Source: Alphaproteobacteria bacterium SO-S41 (GTDB lineage Bacteria; Pseudomonadota; Alphaproteobacteria; Micropepsales; Micropepsaceae). From it: a stretch of 64,000 bases of DNA. Shown here piece by piece: positions 10,196 through 20,468 of the stretch. Below the pieces are notes generated by a model. It saw nothing but the letters and a program-made list of their open reading frames with translations. It did not search any database and was not told the origin of the DNA. The stretch is from positions 930,001 to 994,000 of the forward strand of contig AP024629.1 of NCBI GenBank assembly GCA_019670725.1, read 5' to 3'. The position numbers were made by a program, and so were the translations under genes. The first letter of the stretch is position 1. The number at the start of each line of letters is the position of its first letter.

Positions 10196-10801
10196 ATGAC
10201 CGCGCTCCGCCTCGATCTCGGCATCATCGCCGGCATGGTCGCCGACGGCAGCCGCGTGCTTGATGTCGGCTGCGGCGACGGCGCGCTGCTGAAGCATCTG
10301 GCCGAGAGCAAGGGCGTCGATGCCCGCGGCATCGAGCTCAGCCAGGCCGGCGTGAACGCCTGCGTCGCGCACGGCCTCTCGGTGGTGCAGGGCGATGCCG
10401 ACCGCGACCTCGCCGACTATCCCGACAAGGCGTTCGACTACGTCATTCTCGGCCAGACCATCCAGGCGACGCGCAATCCGCGTCAGGTGCTGGAGCAGAT
10501 GGCCCGCATCGGCCGGCGCGGCATCGTCTCGACGCCGAACTTCGCGCATTGGCGGATGCGGCTGCAGCTGCTCTCCGGCGGACGGATGCCGGTGACCCAC
10601 GCGCTGCCCCATGCCTGGCACGACACGCCCAACATCCATATGTGCAGCCTTCGCGACTTCGCGGAGCTCTCGCGCGAACTCGGCCTGACGATCGAGCGCA
10701 CCGTGGCGTTGCGCGGCGCGAAGGCGCGCGATGTCCGCCCGTTCTCGACGGCGGCGAATATTCTCGCCGAACAGGCGATCTTCCTGCTCGCGGCAAAATA
10801 A
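10196..10801 (+). CDS. metW: Methionine biosynthesis protein MetW
   Basis: 201 aa class I SAM-dependent methyltransferase-fold protein. The SAM motif is VLDVGCGDGALLKHLAE near residue 20, and family blocks include GIELSQAGVNACVAHGLSV, TIQATRNPRQVLEQM and ISTPNFAHWRMR-like STPNFAHWRMRLQLL. MetW partners MetX in methionine synthesis in many proteobacteria; its biochemical reaction is still not well defined. It is followed directly by a strong terminator. Confidence 0.92.
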   Translation: MTALRLDLGIIAGMVADGSRVLDVGCGDGALLKHLAESKGVDARGIELSQAGVNACVAHGLSVVQGDADRDLADYPDKAFDYVILGQTIQATRNPRQVLEQMARIGRRGIVSTPNFAHWRMRLQLLSGGRMPVTHALPHAWHDTPNIHMCSLRDFAELSRELGLTIERTVALRGAKARDVRPFSTAANILAEQAIFLLAAK

Positions 10802-10803
10802 AA

Positions 10804-10841
10804 GACGCCGCCGCGTGGGAGGGAACGCGGCGGCGCCTTTT
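10804..10841 (+). terminator. Rho-independent terminator after metW
   Basis: An 11-bp GC-only-type stem (CGCCGCCGCGT with ACGCGGCGGCG), an 8-nt loop and a TTTT tail start 3 nt after the metW stop. The AAA on the left side suggests it may also stop transcription of the convergent gene at 10878-11174. Confidence 0.85.
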
Positions 10842-10877
10842 GAACAGGCCGGGCGATACGCACCCGGCCCCTGGGTA

Positions 10878-11174
10878 TTACGCACCCAGTAACTTAATCG
10901 CGGTCTCGTAGTCGGCGATGCCGTCCGCCGTCTTGCCGGCGTCGCAGGCCGTTTTGCCGTCGGCCGCCGCGGCGTTCGCCTTGGCGAGATCGGGGCTCGT
11001 CGCATGCGCCTTCGCGACGGTGTCGTAGCGCGCCGCAAGACCGGCGCAGGTCTTCGCGGCGACGGGTGTCGCATTGACGCCCGGCCATCCCGCCGGCGGC
11101 GCGGCTGGGGTGGAGGCAGCATAGGCGGTGGCGCCGAGCGACAGAGCTGCGGCGGTAAGGATCGCAAAACGCAT
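10878..11174 (-). CDS. Small exported protein of unknown function
   Basis: 98 aa with a clear Sec signal peptide (MRFAILTAAALSLGATAYAA, cleavage near AYA-A). The mature part is about 78 residues, Ala-rich and helical, with only two cysteines (KTCAGLA and TACDAG) that could form a disulfide. I recognise no named family. It stands alone, convergent with metW. Confidence 0.6.
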   Translation of the reverse strand: MRFAILTAAALSLGATAYAASTPAAPPAGWPGVNATPVAAKTCAGLAARYDTVAKAHATSPDLAKANAAAADGKTACDAGKTADGIADYETAIKLLGA

Positions 11175-11366
11175 GGTGGCACTTCCTGGAGAGGAGGCGC
11201 GCGTCGCCCGAATGGACGTTGGTTGGACGTTCTGGGGGTGGCGTGGCCTTGGGTTGACCTGCCGGCGACAGGACGCCGCCGACGCCCGCGCTTATGCGCC
11301 GCGCAGGATTTCGCGGTGATGTCCGCGCGATGAAATCGCTCTCATGAAGTCCGCGTCATCCGCCGG

Positions 11367-12392
11367 TCAGGCGGCGGGCGCCAGCATCGCGGCGACGAGA
11401 TCGGGCCGTGCCGCCTTCGAGCGCGGACGCGCCTTCAGCCGTTTCAGTCTGCCGCTCTCGAAGGCCTCGACGATGGCCTCGTGGACATAGCTCTTGCGGC
11501 AGACGGTCGGCGTGTTCGCGAGCACCTCGGACGCCGCCGCGACCGCCGCCTTCACCTGCCGCTTGCGACCGCTGGCCGACGCGGCGGGTTCGATCGCGGC
11601 CAGTTCAGCTGCGACCTGGCGCGAGGCATTGAGGGTCCGGAAATCCTTCAGCGAGACATCCGCGCCCGCCAGGCCCTTGAGCCGCGCATTCGCGTCCGCT
11701 GCCCCGAGGCGCCTCACGGTCCCGTCATCACCGCGATATTGGAAGATATGGCGGCCCGGCAGAGCGCGCAGTGCCGCAAGTGCCCGGCACAGCGCCGCCG
11801 AGCGCGTGCCGCGCGCGATCTGCTTGCCGCCTTTGCCGCGGAACGACAGGACGAGGCGATCGCCTTCGCAGGCAACATTCGATTTCAGCAATGTGGTCGC
11901 ACCGCGATGGCCGAACGTTGTTTCAGACGTGAGGCCGCCCGCACGGATCGCGGTCTGCATGACCAATGCGATACAGGCAGCGGCGGCGAAATCGCGGTCC
12001 GGCGCGTCCGCCTTCAGGGCCTGCCGCAACTGCCGACGCAGGCGGGGCTGGGCAGCAGCGAGCGCGACGAGCCGGCGCGCCTTGCGGGCCTCGCGAATGC
12101 GTTCCCAGTCGGGGTGATAGCGGTATTGCAGGCGGCCCGCGGCGTCGGTGCCTATCGCCTGGAGATGCGCGCGGGGGCTGACCGCGTAACGCACATCGGT
12201 ATAGGCGGGGGGAACGGCGAGCCCGTTCAGCCGGTCGATCGTTGCGGGGTCGCGGATGACCGAGCCGTCCGCCTGATGGAAGCTCCAGCCCTTGCCGCGC
12301 GCCCGGCGGGTAATCTGCATCCGCCCCAGAGACCCGCGCACCAGCGACGTCTCTTTCATCAGCCGCTGGTCGTCAGGTCCGGTCATCGTCAT
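11367..12392 (-). CDS. DNA topoisomerase IB
   Basis: 341 aa bacterial type IB topoisomerase, relaxing supercoils through a 3'-phosphotyrosine intermediate. The active-site tyrosine is Y302 in CRKSYVHEAIVEAF. Typical blocks include RRARGKGWSF, VPPAYTDVRYAV, and the catalytic-core region RFLGAADANARL-like RRLGAADANARLKGLAG with SLKDFRTLNAS. Length matches the poxvirus-like bacterial enzymes. It is a single gene; the 190 bp downstream (11175-11366) shows nothing recognisable. Confidence 0.9.
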   Translation of the reverse strand: MTMTGPDDQRLMKETSLVRGSLGRMQITRRARGKGWSFHQADGSVIRDPATIDRLNGLAVPPAYTDVRYAVSPRAHLQAIGTDAAGRLQYRYHPDWERIREARKARRLVALAAAQPRLRRQLRQALKADAPDRDFAAAACIALVMQTAIRAGGLTSETTFGHRGATTLLKSNVACEGDRLVLSFRGKGGKQIARGTRSAALCRALAALRALPGRHIFQYRGDDGTVRRLGAADANARLKGLAGADVSLKDFRTLNASRQVAAELAAIEPAASASGRKRQVKAAVAAASEVLANTPTVCRKSYVHEAIVEAFESGRLKRLKARPRSKAARPDLVAAMLAPAA

Positions 12393-12470
12393 GGAAGAAC
12401 TCCGCCCACGTGGGTGTTGCCCAAACGAACGGGCGGGCGGCGGGTTCCATCGCCGTGCGGCCGGACAGGC

Positions 12471-13202
12471 TCAGTCGCTGGTCATGCGGGCCGGCGCCGT
12501 CGCCAAAGCCGGGCGCCGCGCCTTTTGCGGTGTCGCGCCACCGGCCGGCGCGTACATCGCCTTCGAGGCCTCGACGATCCAGACGCCGGGCATGCCGGGA
12601 TAGAGGAAGCGCCCGAAGCGCTCCCATGCCTTGCCAGTGCGCATGACGAACCGCCAGGTCGAGGGCGGGCCGTAGAGCGCCTGCTCCCAGCGCTCGGGCA
12701 GAAACAGCGCCTCGCCCATCAGCCGCTCCAATTGGCCGCGCGAATAGGCGTGGCCCTGGCCAAAGGGCGTCTCGCCGAAGGCCGACCACATGCCGCGGCG
12801 GTTGGGCGCGACGACGATCAATCGCCCGTCCGGCTTCAGCGCTCGCCAGATCTGCCTCAGCAGCGTGCGCCAGACCTCGCTGGTCTCCAGCCCATGGATC
12901 ACCACCACCCGGTCGAGCGAGCCGTCGTCGAAAGGCAGGTTGGTGTCGTCGGCCAGCGCGACGCGGTTCTTGCCCGAGCGCGGCCACGGCACCGCGCCCT
13001 GCTCGGCGGGCATGCAGGCGACGGCGGCCGCCGCCTCGTCCACGAAGGGCGCCAGATAGGGCGTCGCATAGCCCAGCCCCAGCACCGTCATGCCTTTCAC
13101 GTCCGGCCACAACACGCGCAGCCGCCGCCGCACCAGCCGCCGCGCGATCGTGCCGAGGCGCGAATCGTAGAAGGCGCGGAACTGGGCGATATCGGGATGC
13201 AT
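12471..13202 (-). CDS. Class I SAM-dependent methyltransferase
   Basis: 243 aa. Motif I is VLGLGYATPYLAPF near residue 40, and a LPFDDGSLDRVVVIHGLE block (acidic post-motif) and LRQIWRALKPDGRLIVVAPNRRGMW follow as in small-molecule methyltransferases. It is divergent from gloB with a 74-nt gap, a neighbourhood commonly seen in alphaproteobacteria. The Ala/Pro-rich C-terminus is low complexity. Substrate unknown. Confidence 0.8.
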   Translation of the reverse strand: MHPDIAQFRAFYDSRLGTIARRLVRRRLRVLWPDVKGMTVLGLGYATPYLAPFVDEAAAAVACMPAEQGAVPWPRSGKNRVALADDTNLPFDDGSLDRVVVIHGLETSEVWRTLLRQIWRALKPDGRLIVVAPNRRGMWSAFGETPFGQGHAYSRGQLERLMGEALFLPERWEQALYGPPSTWRFVMRTGKAWERFGRFLYPGMPGVWIVEASKAMYAPAGGATPQKARRPALATAPARMTSD

Positions 13203-13276
13203 GCGGCTCCACTCTGATCGCCGCAGGTTACCTCAGCCTTGCCCGCGCGCTAGACTGGAGGTCACAGGAGAAAATC

Positions 13277-14002
13277 ATGCTCTCGATCGACCTCGTTCCC
13301 TGCCTAAGCGACAACTACGCCTATCTGCTGCACGATCCGGTGTCCGGCGCGGTCGGCATCGTCGATCCGTCCGAGGCCCCGCCGGTGCTCGCGGCGCTCG
13401 CGGCGCGCGGCTGGAAGCTCACCCACATCTTCAACACCCATCACCATTTCGACCATACCGGCGGCAATATCCCGCTGAAGGAAGCGACCGGGGCCGTCGT
13501 CATCGGCCCGAAGGCCGACGCCCATCGCATTCCCGGCCTCGATACGGGGGTGGGCGAGGGCGACACCGTCACCTTCGGGACCGAGACGGGCGGCGTCTTC
13601 GACATTCCCGCCCACACCACCGGCCATATCGCGCTCTACTTCGCGGCGTCGAAGGCGGTCTTCACCGGCGATACGCTGTTCGCGATGGGCTGTGGCCGGC
13701 TTTTCGAGGGCACGCCCGCCGACATGTTCGCGGCGATGCGCAAGCTGGAAGCGCTGCCCGGCGACACCCGCGTCTATTGCGGCCACGAATATACGGAATC
13801 CAACGGCCGCTTCGCGCTCCACGTCGAACCGGACAATGCCGACATCCAGGCCGAGATGGTGAAGGTCCGCGCGCTGCGCGCCGCGCACGAGCCGACCATC
13901 CCCTCGACCATCGCGCTGGAGCGGCGGACCAACCCGTTCATGCGCGCCGCCAATGCCGGCGAACTCGGCGCCCGCCGCGCGGCGAAGGACAGCTTCAAGT
14001 GA
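13277..14002 (+). CDS. gloB: Hydroxyacylglutathione hydrolase (glyoxalase II)
   Basis: 241 aa metallo-beta-lactamase-fold enzyme hydrolysing S-D-lactoylglutathione, the second step of methylglyoxal detoxification. The metal motif is NTHHHFDHTGGN at residues 53-63. The further ligands and glutathione-binding features lie in TTGHIALYF, FTGDTLFAMGCGRLFEG and YCGHEYTESNGRFA. It overlaps the cupin gene by 4 nt (GTGA). Confidence 0.93.
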   Translation: MLSIDLVPCLSDNYAYLLHDPVSGAVGIVDPSEAPPVLAALAARGWKLTHIFNTHHHFDHTGGNIPLKEATGAVVIGPKADAHRIPGLDTGVGEGDTVTFGTETGGVFDIPAHTTGHIALYFAASKAVFTGDTLFAMGCGRLFEGTPADMFAAMRKLEALPGDTRVYCGHEYTESNGRFALHVEPDNADIQAEMVKVRALRAAHEPTIPSTIALERRTNPFMRAANAGELGARRAAKDSFK

Positions 14003-14424
14003 CGGCCGACGAGGTCGTCGCGCTGCTCGGTCTCCAGCCTCATCCCGAAGGGGGCGTCTTCATCGAAACCTTCCGCGACGATGGCCTCGCCAGCCGCCGC
14101 GGCGCGTCGACCGCGATCTACTATCTGCTGCGGGCGGGCGAGGAGAGCCACTGGCACCGCGTCGATGCCGCCGAGGTCTGGCACTTCTACGCCGGTGCCC
14201 CGCTGGAACTCCGCCTCAGCCCCGACGGCCACAGCGAGACCGCGCACCGGCTCGGCAACGTGCTCGCCGCCGGCGAGCGCCCGCAGCTCGTCGTGCCCCT
14301 GGGCTGCTGGCAGGCGGCGCGGTCGCTGGGCGACTGGACGCTGCTCGGCTGCACCGTCGCGCCGGCCTTCGACTTCTCGGGGTTCGAGCTGGCCCCGCCG
14401 GGTTGGACGCCGAAGCCCGACTAG
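13999..14424 (+). CDS. Cupin domain-containing protein (DUF985 family)
   Basis: 141 aa from GTG 13999, coupled to gloB. The sequence LQPHPEGGVFIETFRD at the N-terminus, followed by STAIYYLLRAGEESHWHRVDAAEVWHF-type blocks, is typical of DUF985 cupins. The single beta-barrel has likely metal-binding histidines in SHWHRV. Reaction unknown; close association with gloB hints at aldehyde or sugar metabolism, but this is inference. Confidence 0.82.
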   Translation: MTADEVVALLGLQPHPEGGVFIETFRDDGLASRRGASTAIYYLLRAGEESHWHRVDAAEVWHFYAGAPLELRLSPDGHSETAHRLGNVLAAGERPQLVVPLGCWQAARSLGDWTLLGCTVAPAFDFSGFELAPPGWTPKPD

Positions 14425-15077
14425 GCTGCGACCGCCGGCTTGCCGCCCGTCTGGATCGCCAGCGCCTTGCGATAGGTGGGCCGCGCCGTGCAGCGCTCGC
14501 GATAGGACTGCACGTTCTCGAAGCCGTCCAGCAGCGCGGGATCGCGGATGAAGGTAAGGACATGGGTCATCACGATATCCGCCGCCGCGAAATCGTCGCC
14601 CGTCGTATAGGCGCGCTGACCCAGCACCCGGTCGAGCGAGCCGAGCCGTTCGCGCGCCGTTTCGAAGAAGCGCGTGCGGAACGCGTCGATCCCCGGCATC
14701 TCCTTCATGAAGAGATCGATCGCGAAGACCTGGAAGACCGCGGGCTCGACCGTGTTGAGCGCCGCGTAGAGCCACTGGTCGTGTTCGGTGCGCTCCAGCG
14801 CGCCCGGCGGCGGGATCAGGCGCCGCGCCTTGTCGGCGAGATAGGCGACGATCGCCGCGGATTCGAAAAGCGTCGTGCCCTCATCGTCGATCGCGGGAAA
14901 TTTCGCGAACGGGTTGGCGGCGCGATACCACTCGGCGCGATGTTCGCCGGCGGGCGCATCCAGCCAGTGCAGCGCGTAGGGAATGTTCAACTCCTCCGCC
15001 GCCCACACGGCACGGAGATCGCGCACGACTCCGATCAGGAATGGCGGCAGGTTGGTCGCGGCATAGATCGTCAGCAT
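14421..15077 (-). CDS. Glutathione S-transferase family protein
   Basis: 218 aa, with an N-terminal thioredoxin-like domain (NPFAKFPAIDDEGTTLFES holds the cis-Pro and the Glu-Ser pair that bind glutathione) and an alpha-helical C-terminal domain (TGDDFAAADIVMTHVL contains the N-capping motif). ATG 15077 has GGGAGAG just upstream; the longer reading from 15131 is less likely. It overlaps the cupin stop tail to tail. Substrate unknown. Confidence 0.85.
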   Translation of the reverse strand: MLTIYAATNLPPFLIGVVRDLRAVWAAEELNIPYALHWLDAPAGEHRAEWYRAANPFAKFPAIDDEGTTLFESAAIVAYLADKARRLIPPPGALERTEHDQWLYAALNTVEPAVFQVFAIDLFMKEMPGIDAFRTRFFETARERLGSLDRVLGQRAYTTGDDFAAADIVMTHVLTFIRDPALLDGFENVQSYRERCTARPTYRKALAIQTGGKPAVAA

Positions 15078-15143
15078 CGGGCTCTCCCTTGAGGTTGAGC
15101 CTAGGATGGGGTGGCGCCTTCGTCCGCTCAATTACGCGCGAGG

Positions 15144-15971
15144 TTATGCGGTGAGCGGAACGCCCAACGCCGCACGCCAGGTGCGTTTCAGCACGTGGTC
15201 GTAGAACGAGCCCTCGGCCGGCGGCTTGCCGCCGAGTTCGCGGTTGAGGCGCGAATTCCAGAGATGGATGCACTCGGTCTCATCCGTGATGTAGCGGCGC
15301 ACCCCTGCGGGATCGCCGACCAGGGCGGCGGTGTCTTCGTAAGGCACCGGATAATGCACCGCAGGCGCGGTCGCGAGATGGGCAAGACCCATCGCCTTCA
15401 CGTAGTGGGTGAGCGCGAACGGGCCGATCGTCCCGACGCCGAGGCTGCGATAGTCGAAATTCTTGTCGCGCCAGTATTTCAGGCGATAGCGCAGCCGCCT
15501 CAAGCCGCGATACCAGGGCGGCAGCCAGCCGGGCGTCGTGCACATCGCGCGCAGTTCTTCCAGCAAGGGTGAACCGGCGGGCAAGTGCAGCACCGCGCCG
15601 TTCATCGCGTGATCGTCGACCCAGCCGACATTATAGTCGCGGGCTTTGACGGGGCGGACGGCGAGCAGATCGCAATCGACCCAGGTGCCGATCCCCTGCG
15701 CCAGCATCTCGTAGCGAAAGCGGTCGGTGAACGGCGCGAGGCTTTTCTCGGTCGGCTGAATGAAGATCTGGTCGCGCGGCAGGATCTTCGCGGCGTCGGC
15801 CATCATCACACCCGCGGGCACACCTTCGATCGGATCATAGGTGTGCAGCGTGATGGGGTGGCCGAGCTCGACGAAACTCTCCAGGCTGACGCGCGCCATC
15901 TCAGGCAGGCGCGGTCCATGCCAGAAGGCATGGAGCGGCGCCCGCATTTCGGCGTCGTCGGGAGAAGTCAC
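15144..15971 (-). CDS. Glycosyltransferase with DXD motif
   Basis: 275 aa. FWHGPRLPEMARVSLESF near the start and a DxD metal/nucleotide-sugar motif (GTWVDCDLL, near residue 100) indicate a GT-A fold related to the GT32/Gb3-synthase-like capsular transferases. The C-terminal IHLWNSRLNRE is also seen in this group. There is no signal peptide. It lies 22 nt upstream of the end of phaB on the same strand. Likely involved in surface polysaccharide; acceptor unknown. Confidence 0.68.
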   Translation of the reverse strand: MTSPDDAEMRAPLHAFWHGPRLPEMARVSLESFVELGHPITLHTYDPIEGVPAGVMMADAAKILPRDQIFIQPTEKSLAPFTDRFRYEMLAQGIGTWVDCDLLAVRPVKARDYNVGWVDDHAMNGAVLHLPAGSPLLEELRAMCTTPGWLPPWYRGLRRLRYRLKYWRDKNFDYRSLGVGTIGPFALTHYVKAMGLAHLATAPAVHYPVPYEDTAALVGDPAGVRRYITDETECIHLWNSRLNRELGGKPPAEGSFYDHVLKRTWRAALGVPLTA

Positions 15972-15992
15972 GGCGAGCGCCGGATCAGCCGA

Positions 15993-16715
15993 TCAGCCCG
16001 CGATATACTGCGAGCCGTTGACGGTCAGGGTGGAGCCGTTGATGAAGCCGGGGTCCTCGACCAGGAACTTCACGCAGCGCGCGATCTCCTCGCATTCGCC
16101 GAGACGGCCGACCGGAATGGTCGCGACCACCTTGGCGAGCGCTTCGGGCTTCATCGCGGCGACCATCTCGGTCGCGATATAGCCGGGGGCGATCGCGTTG
16201 ACCGTGATGCCCTTGGCCGCGCCTTCCTGGGCCAGCGCCTTGGTGAAGCCGATGATGCCGGCTTTCGCGGCGGAGTAGTTCGACTGGCCGATCTGGCCCT
16301 TCTGCCCGTTGATCGAGGAGATGTTGACGATGCGGCCATAGCCGCGCGTGCGCATCCCTTCGATCACGGCCCGCGAGGTGTTGAACACGCTGTCGAGATC
16401 GACGCGGATGACCTCGTGCCACTGCTCGGGCGTCATCTTGTGCAGGAAGCCGTCGCGGGTGATGCCGGCATTGTTGACGAGAATCTCGACCGGGCCGAGA
16501 TCGGCCTCGATCTGCTTGATCGCCGCCGCGGTCGCGTCGTAGTCGCCGACATCGAACTTGTAGACCGCGATGCCGGTGTCCTCGCGGAACTTGGCGGCGG
16601 CGGTGTCGTTGCCCGAATAATTCGCCGCGACCGTATAGCCGGCCGCGCTCAGGCCCTTGGAGATCGCTTCGCCGATCCCGCGCGTACCACCCGTCACCAA
16701 CGCAACCTTGGACAT
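15993..16715 (-). CDS. phaB: Acetoacetyl-CoA reductase
   Basis: 240 aa SDR that reduces acetoacetyl-CoA to (R)-3-hydroxybutyryl-CoA with NADPH. The cofactor motif is TGGTRGIGEAI near residue 8, and the catalytic residues are S133, Y147 and K151 (SSINGQKGQIGQSNYSAAK). The end TVNGSQYIAG is typical of PhaB. ATG 16715 is chosen over 16718 because it gives 5 nt rather than 2 nt to the GGAGGA site. It follows phaA with a 52-nt gap. It feeds PHB synthesis and, with an epimerase or hydratase, the ethylmalonyl-CoA pathway. Confidence 0.94.
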   Translation of the reverse strand: MSKVALVTGGTRGIGEAISKGLSAAGYTVAANYSGNDTAAAKFREDTGIAVYKFDVGDYDATAAAIKQIEADLGPVEILVNNAGITRDGFLHKMTPEQWHEVIRVDLDSVFNTSRAVIEGMRTRGYGRIVNISSINGQKGQIGQSNYSAAKAGIIGFTKALAQEGAAKGITVNAIAPGYIATEMVAAMKPEALAKVVATIPVGRLGECEEIARCVKFLVEDPGFINGSTLTVNGSQYIAG

Positions 16716-16767
16716 CATGTCCTCCCGAAACCTTGAAATGGCGCCCGTTCAGGGCGTCCGGAAATGT

Positions 16768-18266
<1,499 letters not shown>

Positions 18267-18875
18267 ATGGCGGCAGGCAAGAAGGGCGACGGCGGCCCGA
18301 TCACCATCAAGAAGTATGCAAACCGGCGCCTCTACAACACGGCGACGTCGAGCTATGTGACGCTCGAGCATCTGCGCGACATGGTCAAGGAAGGCGTCGA
18401 GTTCAACGTCTACGACGCCAAGAGCGGCGACGACATCACTCGCTCCGTACTGGCCCAGATCATCTTCGAGGAAGAGGGCAAGCAGGGCCAGACCATGCTG
18501 CCGATCAACTTCCTGCGCCAGCTCATCAAGTTCTACGGCGACCGGCTCCAGGCCTATGTGCCCTCTTATCTGGAGATGAGCATGGAAGGCCTCTCGAAGA
18601 ATGCCGAGAATGTCCGCCAGGGCATCACCGACGCCTTCGGCAAACTGCCGCTGCCCGGTTTCGAGGACATTGCCCGCCAGAACGTGCAGATGTTCCAGCG
18701 CACGCTGAAGATGTTCTCGCCCTTCGGCCGCTTCGGCCGCGGCAGCGAAGGCGGCACGGAAGCCGAAGCCACTGATGCGCCCAAGGCCACAGAGAGCGAC
18801 GAGATCTCCGAACTGAAGTCGCAGCTCGACGCGATGAAGAAACAGCTCGACGGGCTCGCCAACCGGTCGAAGTAG
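18267..18875 (+). CDS. phaR: Polyhydroxyalkanoate synthesis repressor PhaR
   Basis: 202 aa regulator that senses PHB granules and represses PHB genes. The N-terminal DNA-binding block ITIKKYANRRLYNTATSSYV (from about residue 11) is the PHB_acc_N signature, followed by the PHB_acc domain (VLAQIIFEEEGKQGQTMLP, LRQLIKFYGDRLQAYVP). The C-terminus is a charged coiled coil (ISELKSQLDAMKKQLDGL). ATG 18267 follows a GGGGGAA site; an upstream GCG-rich extension to 18231 lacks one. It is divergent from phaA-phaB. Confidence 0.93.
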   Translation: MAAGKKGDGGPITIKKYANRRLYNTATSSYVTLEHLRDMVKEGVEFNVYDAKSGDDITRSVLAQIIFEEEGKQGQTMLPINFLRQLIKFYGDRLQAYVPSYLEMSMEGLSKNAENVRQGITDAFGKLPLPGFEDIARQNVQMFQRTLKMFSPFGRFGRGSEGGTEAEATDAPKATESDEISELKSQLDAMKKQLDGLANRSK

Positions 18876-18915
18876 TCAGGCTAGGCGGCGCGGTCAGCGC
18901 GCCGCCTTTACCGCC

Positions 18916-19344
18916 TCACAGCGGAAACGAGCGCCCCCGGCGGCGGAAGCCGGCCGCCGCGAACTGCGCGACGATTTCGCGTTCCGCGATCAGCGGCAGT
19001 TCGGCGCCGCCCGGACCGGTGATCTCGCGCACCGTCCAGCCGAACATCGCATCCGCCCGCAGCGTGATCGCCGCCTTCACCGGGCCGGTGGTGAGGAAAC
19101 AGGCTTCCTGTCCATCGAGGAACCAGTCGAGCCGCGCCCACATCCCATTGGCGAAGACGTCGGAGGCATCCTTCAGCGCCCGCGTCGTGCGGATCGGGAT
19201 CAGGCGGCCATTGCCCTCCCACGGCGGCTCGAATAGCGGCGCGTTGCGGATGCGGTCTTCCAGCCAGACGACCTGCTCGTCATCGGCAAAGAAGGACGGC
19301 GCAAGCGGGGCAACGGGGCGGCGGAGGCGGGCGGCGGCGAACAT
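18916..19344 (-). CDS. Hypothetical protein
   Basis: 142 aa, no signal peptide or membrane segment. It is mixed alpha/beta with many Trp/Phe residues (VVWLEDRIRNAPLFEPPWEGNG, GMWARLDWFLDGQEACF). I recognise no family. ATG 19344 has AGGGAG 6 nt upstream, which favours it over the longer in-frame start at 19392. It is convergent with phaR. The 210 nt upstream (19345-19556) show no gene. Confidence 0.6.
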   Translation of the reverse strand: MFAAARLRRPVAPLAPSFFADDEQVVWLEDRIRNAPLFEPPWEGNGRLIPIRTTRALKDASDVFANGMWARLDWFLDGQEACFLTTGPVKAAITLRADAMFGWTVREITGPGGAELPLIAEREIVAQFAAAGFRRRGRSFPL

Positions 19345-19556
19345 GGTGGTCTCCCTCTTCGATGAGAAGAGGATGACAGGGGCGGGTGACAAAAACGGTC
19401 ACCCTTCGCGCGCCCTTGCACTTCAGGCGTGGCGCGCGATGCCCACAGCTCAGCATCCGAGCGCTAAACGGATGAAATTCCGCAATCGCGATTTCAGCGT
19501 AACATCTTGATTTGGCTGGCGTTCTTATTCGCCGTCCCACGCCGCCACCAAGCGTT

Positions 19557-20438
19557 TCAGCGCGTCGGAACGGGCTTTTCGCCGCGATAGTCGTAGAAGC
19601 CGCGGCCGACTTTCTTGCCGAGCCAGCCCGCTTCCACATACTTCACCAGCAGCGGGCAGGGGCGGTACTTGGAGTCCGCCAGGCCGTCATGCAGGACCTG
19701 CATGACCGAGAGGCACGTATCCAGCCCGATGAAATCGGCGAGCTGCAGCGGGCCCATCGGGTGGTTGGCGCCCAGCCGCATGGCGGTGTCGATCGCCTCG
19801 ACGTTCCCGACGCCCTCATAGAGCGTGTAGATCGCCTCGTTGATCATCGGCAGCAGGATGCGGTTGACGATGAAGGCGGGGAAGTCCTCGGAATAGGCGC
19901 TCGTCTTGTCGAGCTGCTTCACATAGGCGAGCGTCGTCTGGACCGCGCGATCCTCGGTCGCGATGCCGCGGATAATTTCGACCAGCTTCATGACCGGCAC
20001 CGGGTTCATGAAGTGCAGGCCGAGGAACAGTTCCGGCCGGTCGGTCGAGGCGGCAAGGCGGGTGATCGAGATCGACGACGTGTTGGTCGCGACCAGCGCG
20101 TCCTTCTTCAGCTTGGGGCAGAGCGCCTGGAAGATCTTGCGCTTGAGCTGCTCGTCCTCGGTCGCCGCCTCGATCGCGAGGTCGACATCGCCGAAATCGT
20201 CCAGCGAGGTCGTCGTCGTGATGCGCTTCAGCGCGGCGTCCATTTCCTCGCCCGTCACCTGGCCGCGCGAGGCCTGGCGCGTGAGGTTGAACTTGATGGA
20301 CTCCAGACCCGCATCAAGGCGGTCCTGGCTCAGGTCGTTCAGCACCACGTCATAGCCGGCGAGCGCGCTGACATGCGCGATGCCGTTGCCCATCTGGCCC
20401 GCGCCGATGACGCCGATACGCTTCAGGGAAGTGTCCAT
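19557..20438 (-). CDS. hbd: 3-hydroxybutyryl-CoA dehydrogenase
   Basis: 293 aa NAD(P)-dependent dehydrogenase interconverting (S)-3-hydroxybutyryl-CoA and acetoacetyl-CoA. The Rossmann motif is IGVIGAGQMGNGIAHVSA at residues 8-25. The catalytic His is in GLHFMNPVPVMKLVEII and the second-domain signature is DFPAFIVNRILLPMINEAI. It lies 31 nt downstream of etfA, so an etfB-etfA-hbd operon is likely. It may work in PHB turnover, butyrate oxidation or supply of crotonyl-CoA to Ccr. Confidence 0.94.
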   Translation of the reverse strand: MDTSLKRIGVIGAGQMGNGIAHVSALAGYDVVLNDLSQDRLDAGLESIKFNLTRQASRGQVTGEEMDAALKRITTTTSLDDFGDVDLAIEAATEDEQLKRKIFQALCPKLKKDALVATNTSSISITRLAASTDRPELFLGLHFMNPVPVMKLVEIIRGIATEDRAVQTTLAYVKQLDKTSAYSEDFPAFIVNRILLPMINEAIYTLYEGVGNVEAIDTAMRLGANHPMGPLQLADFIGLDTCLSVMQVLHDGLADSKYRPCPLLVKYVEAGWLGKKVGRGFYDYRGEKPVPTR

Positions 20439-20468
20439 GTCCGCCTTCAGGCTCGCTCTAACCGGGAA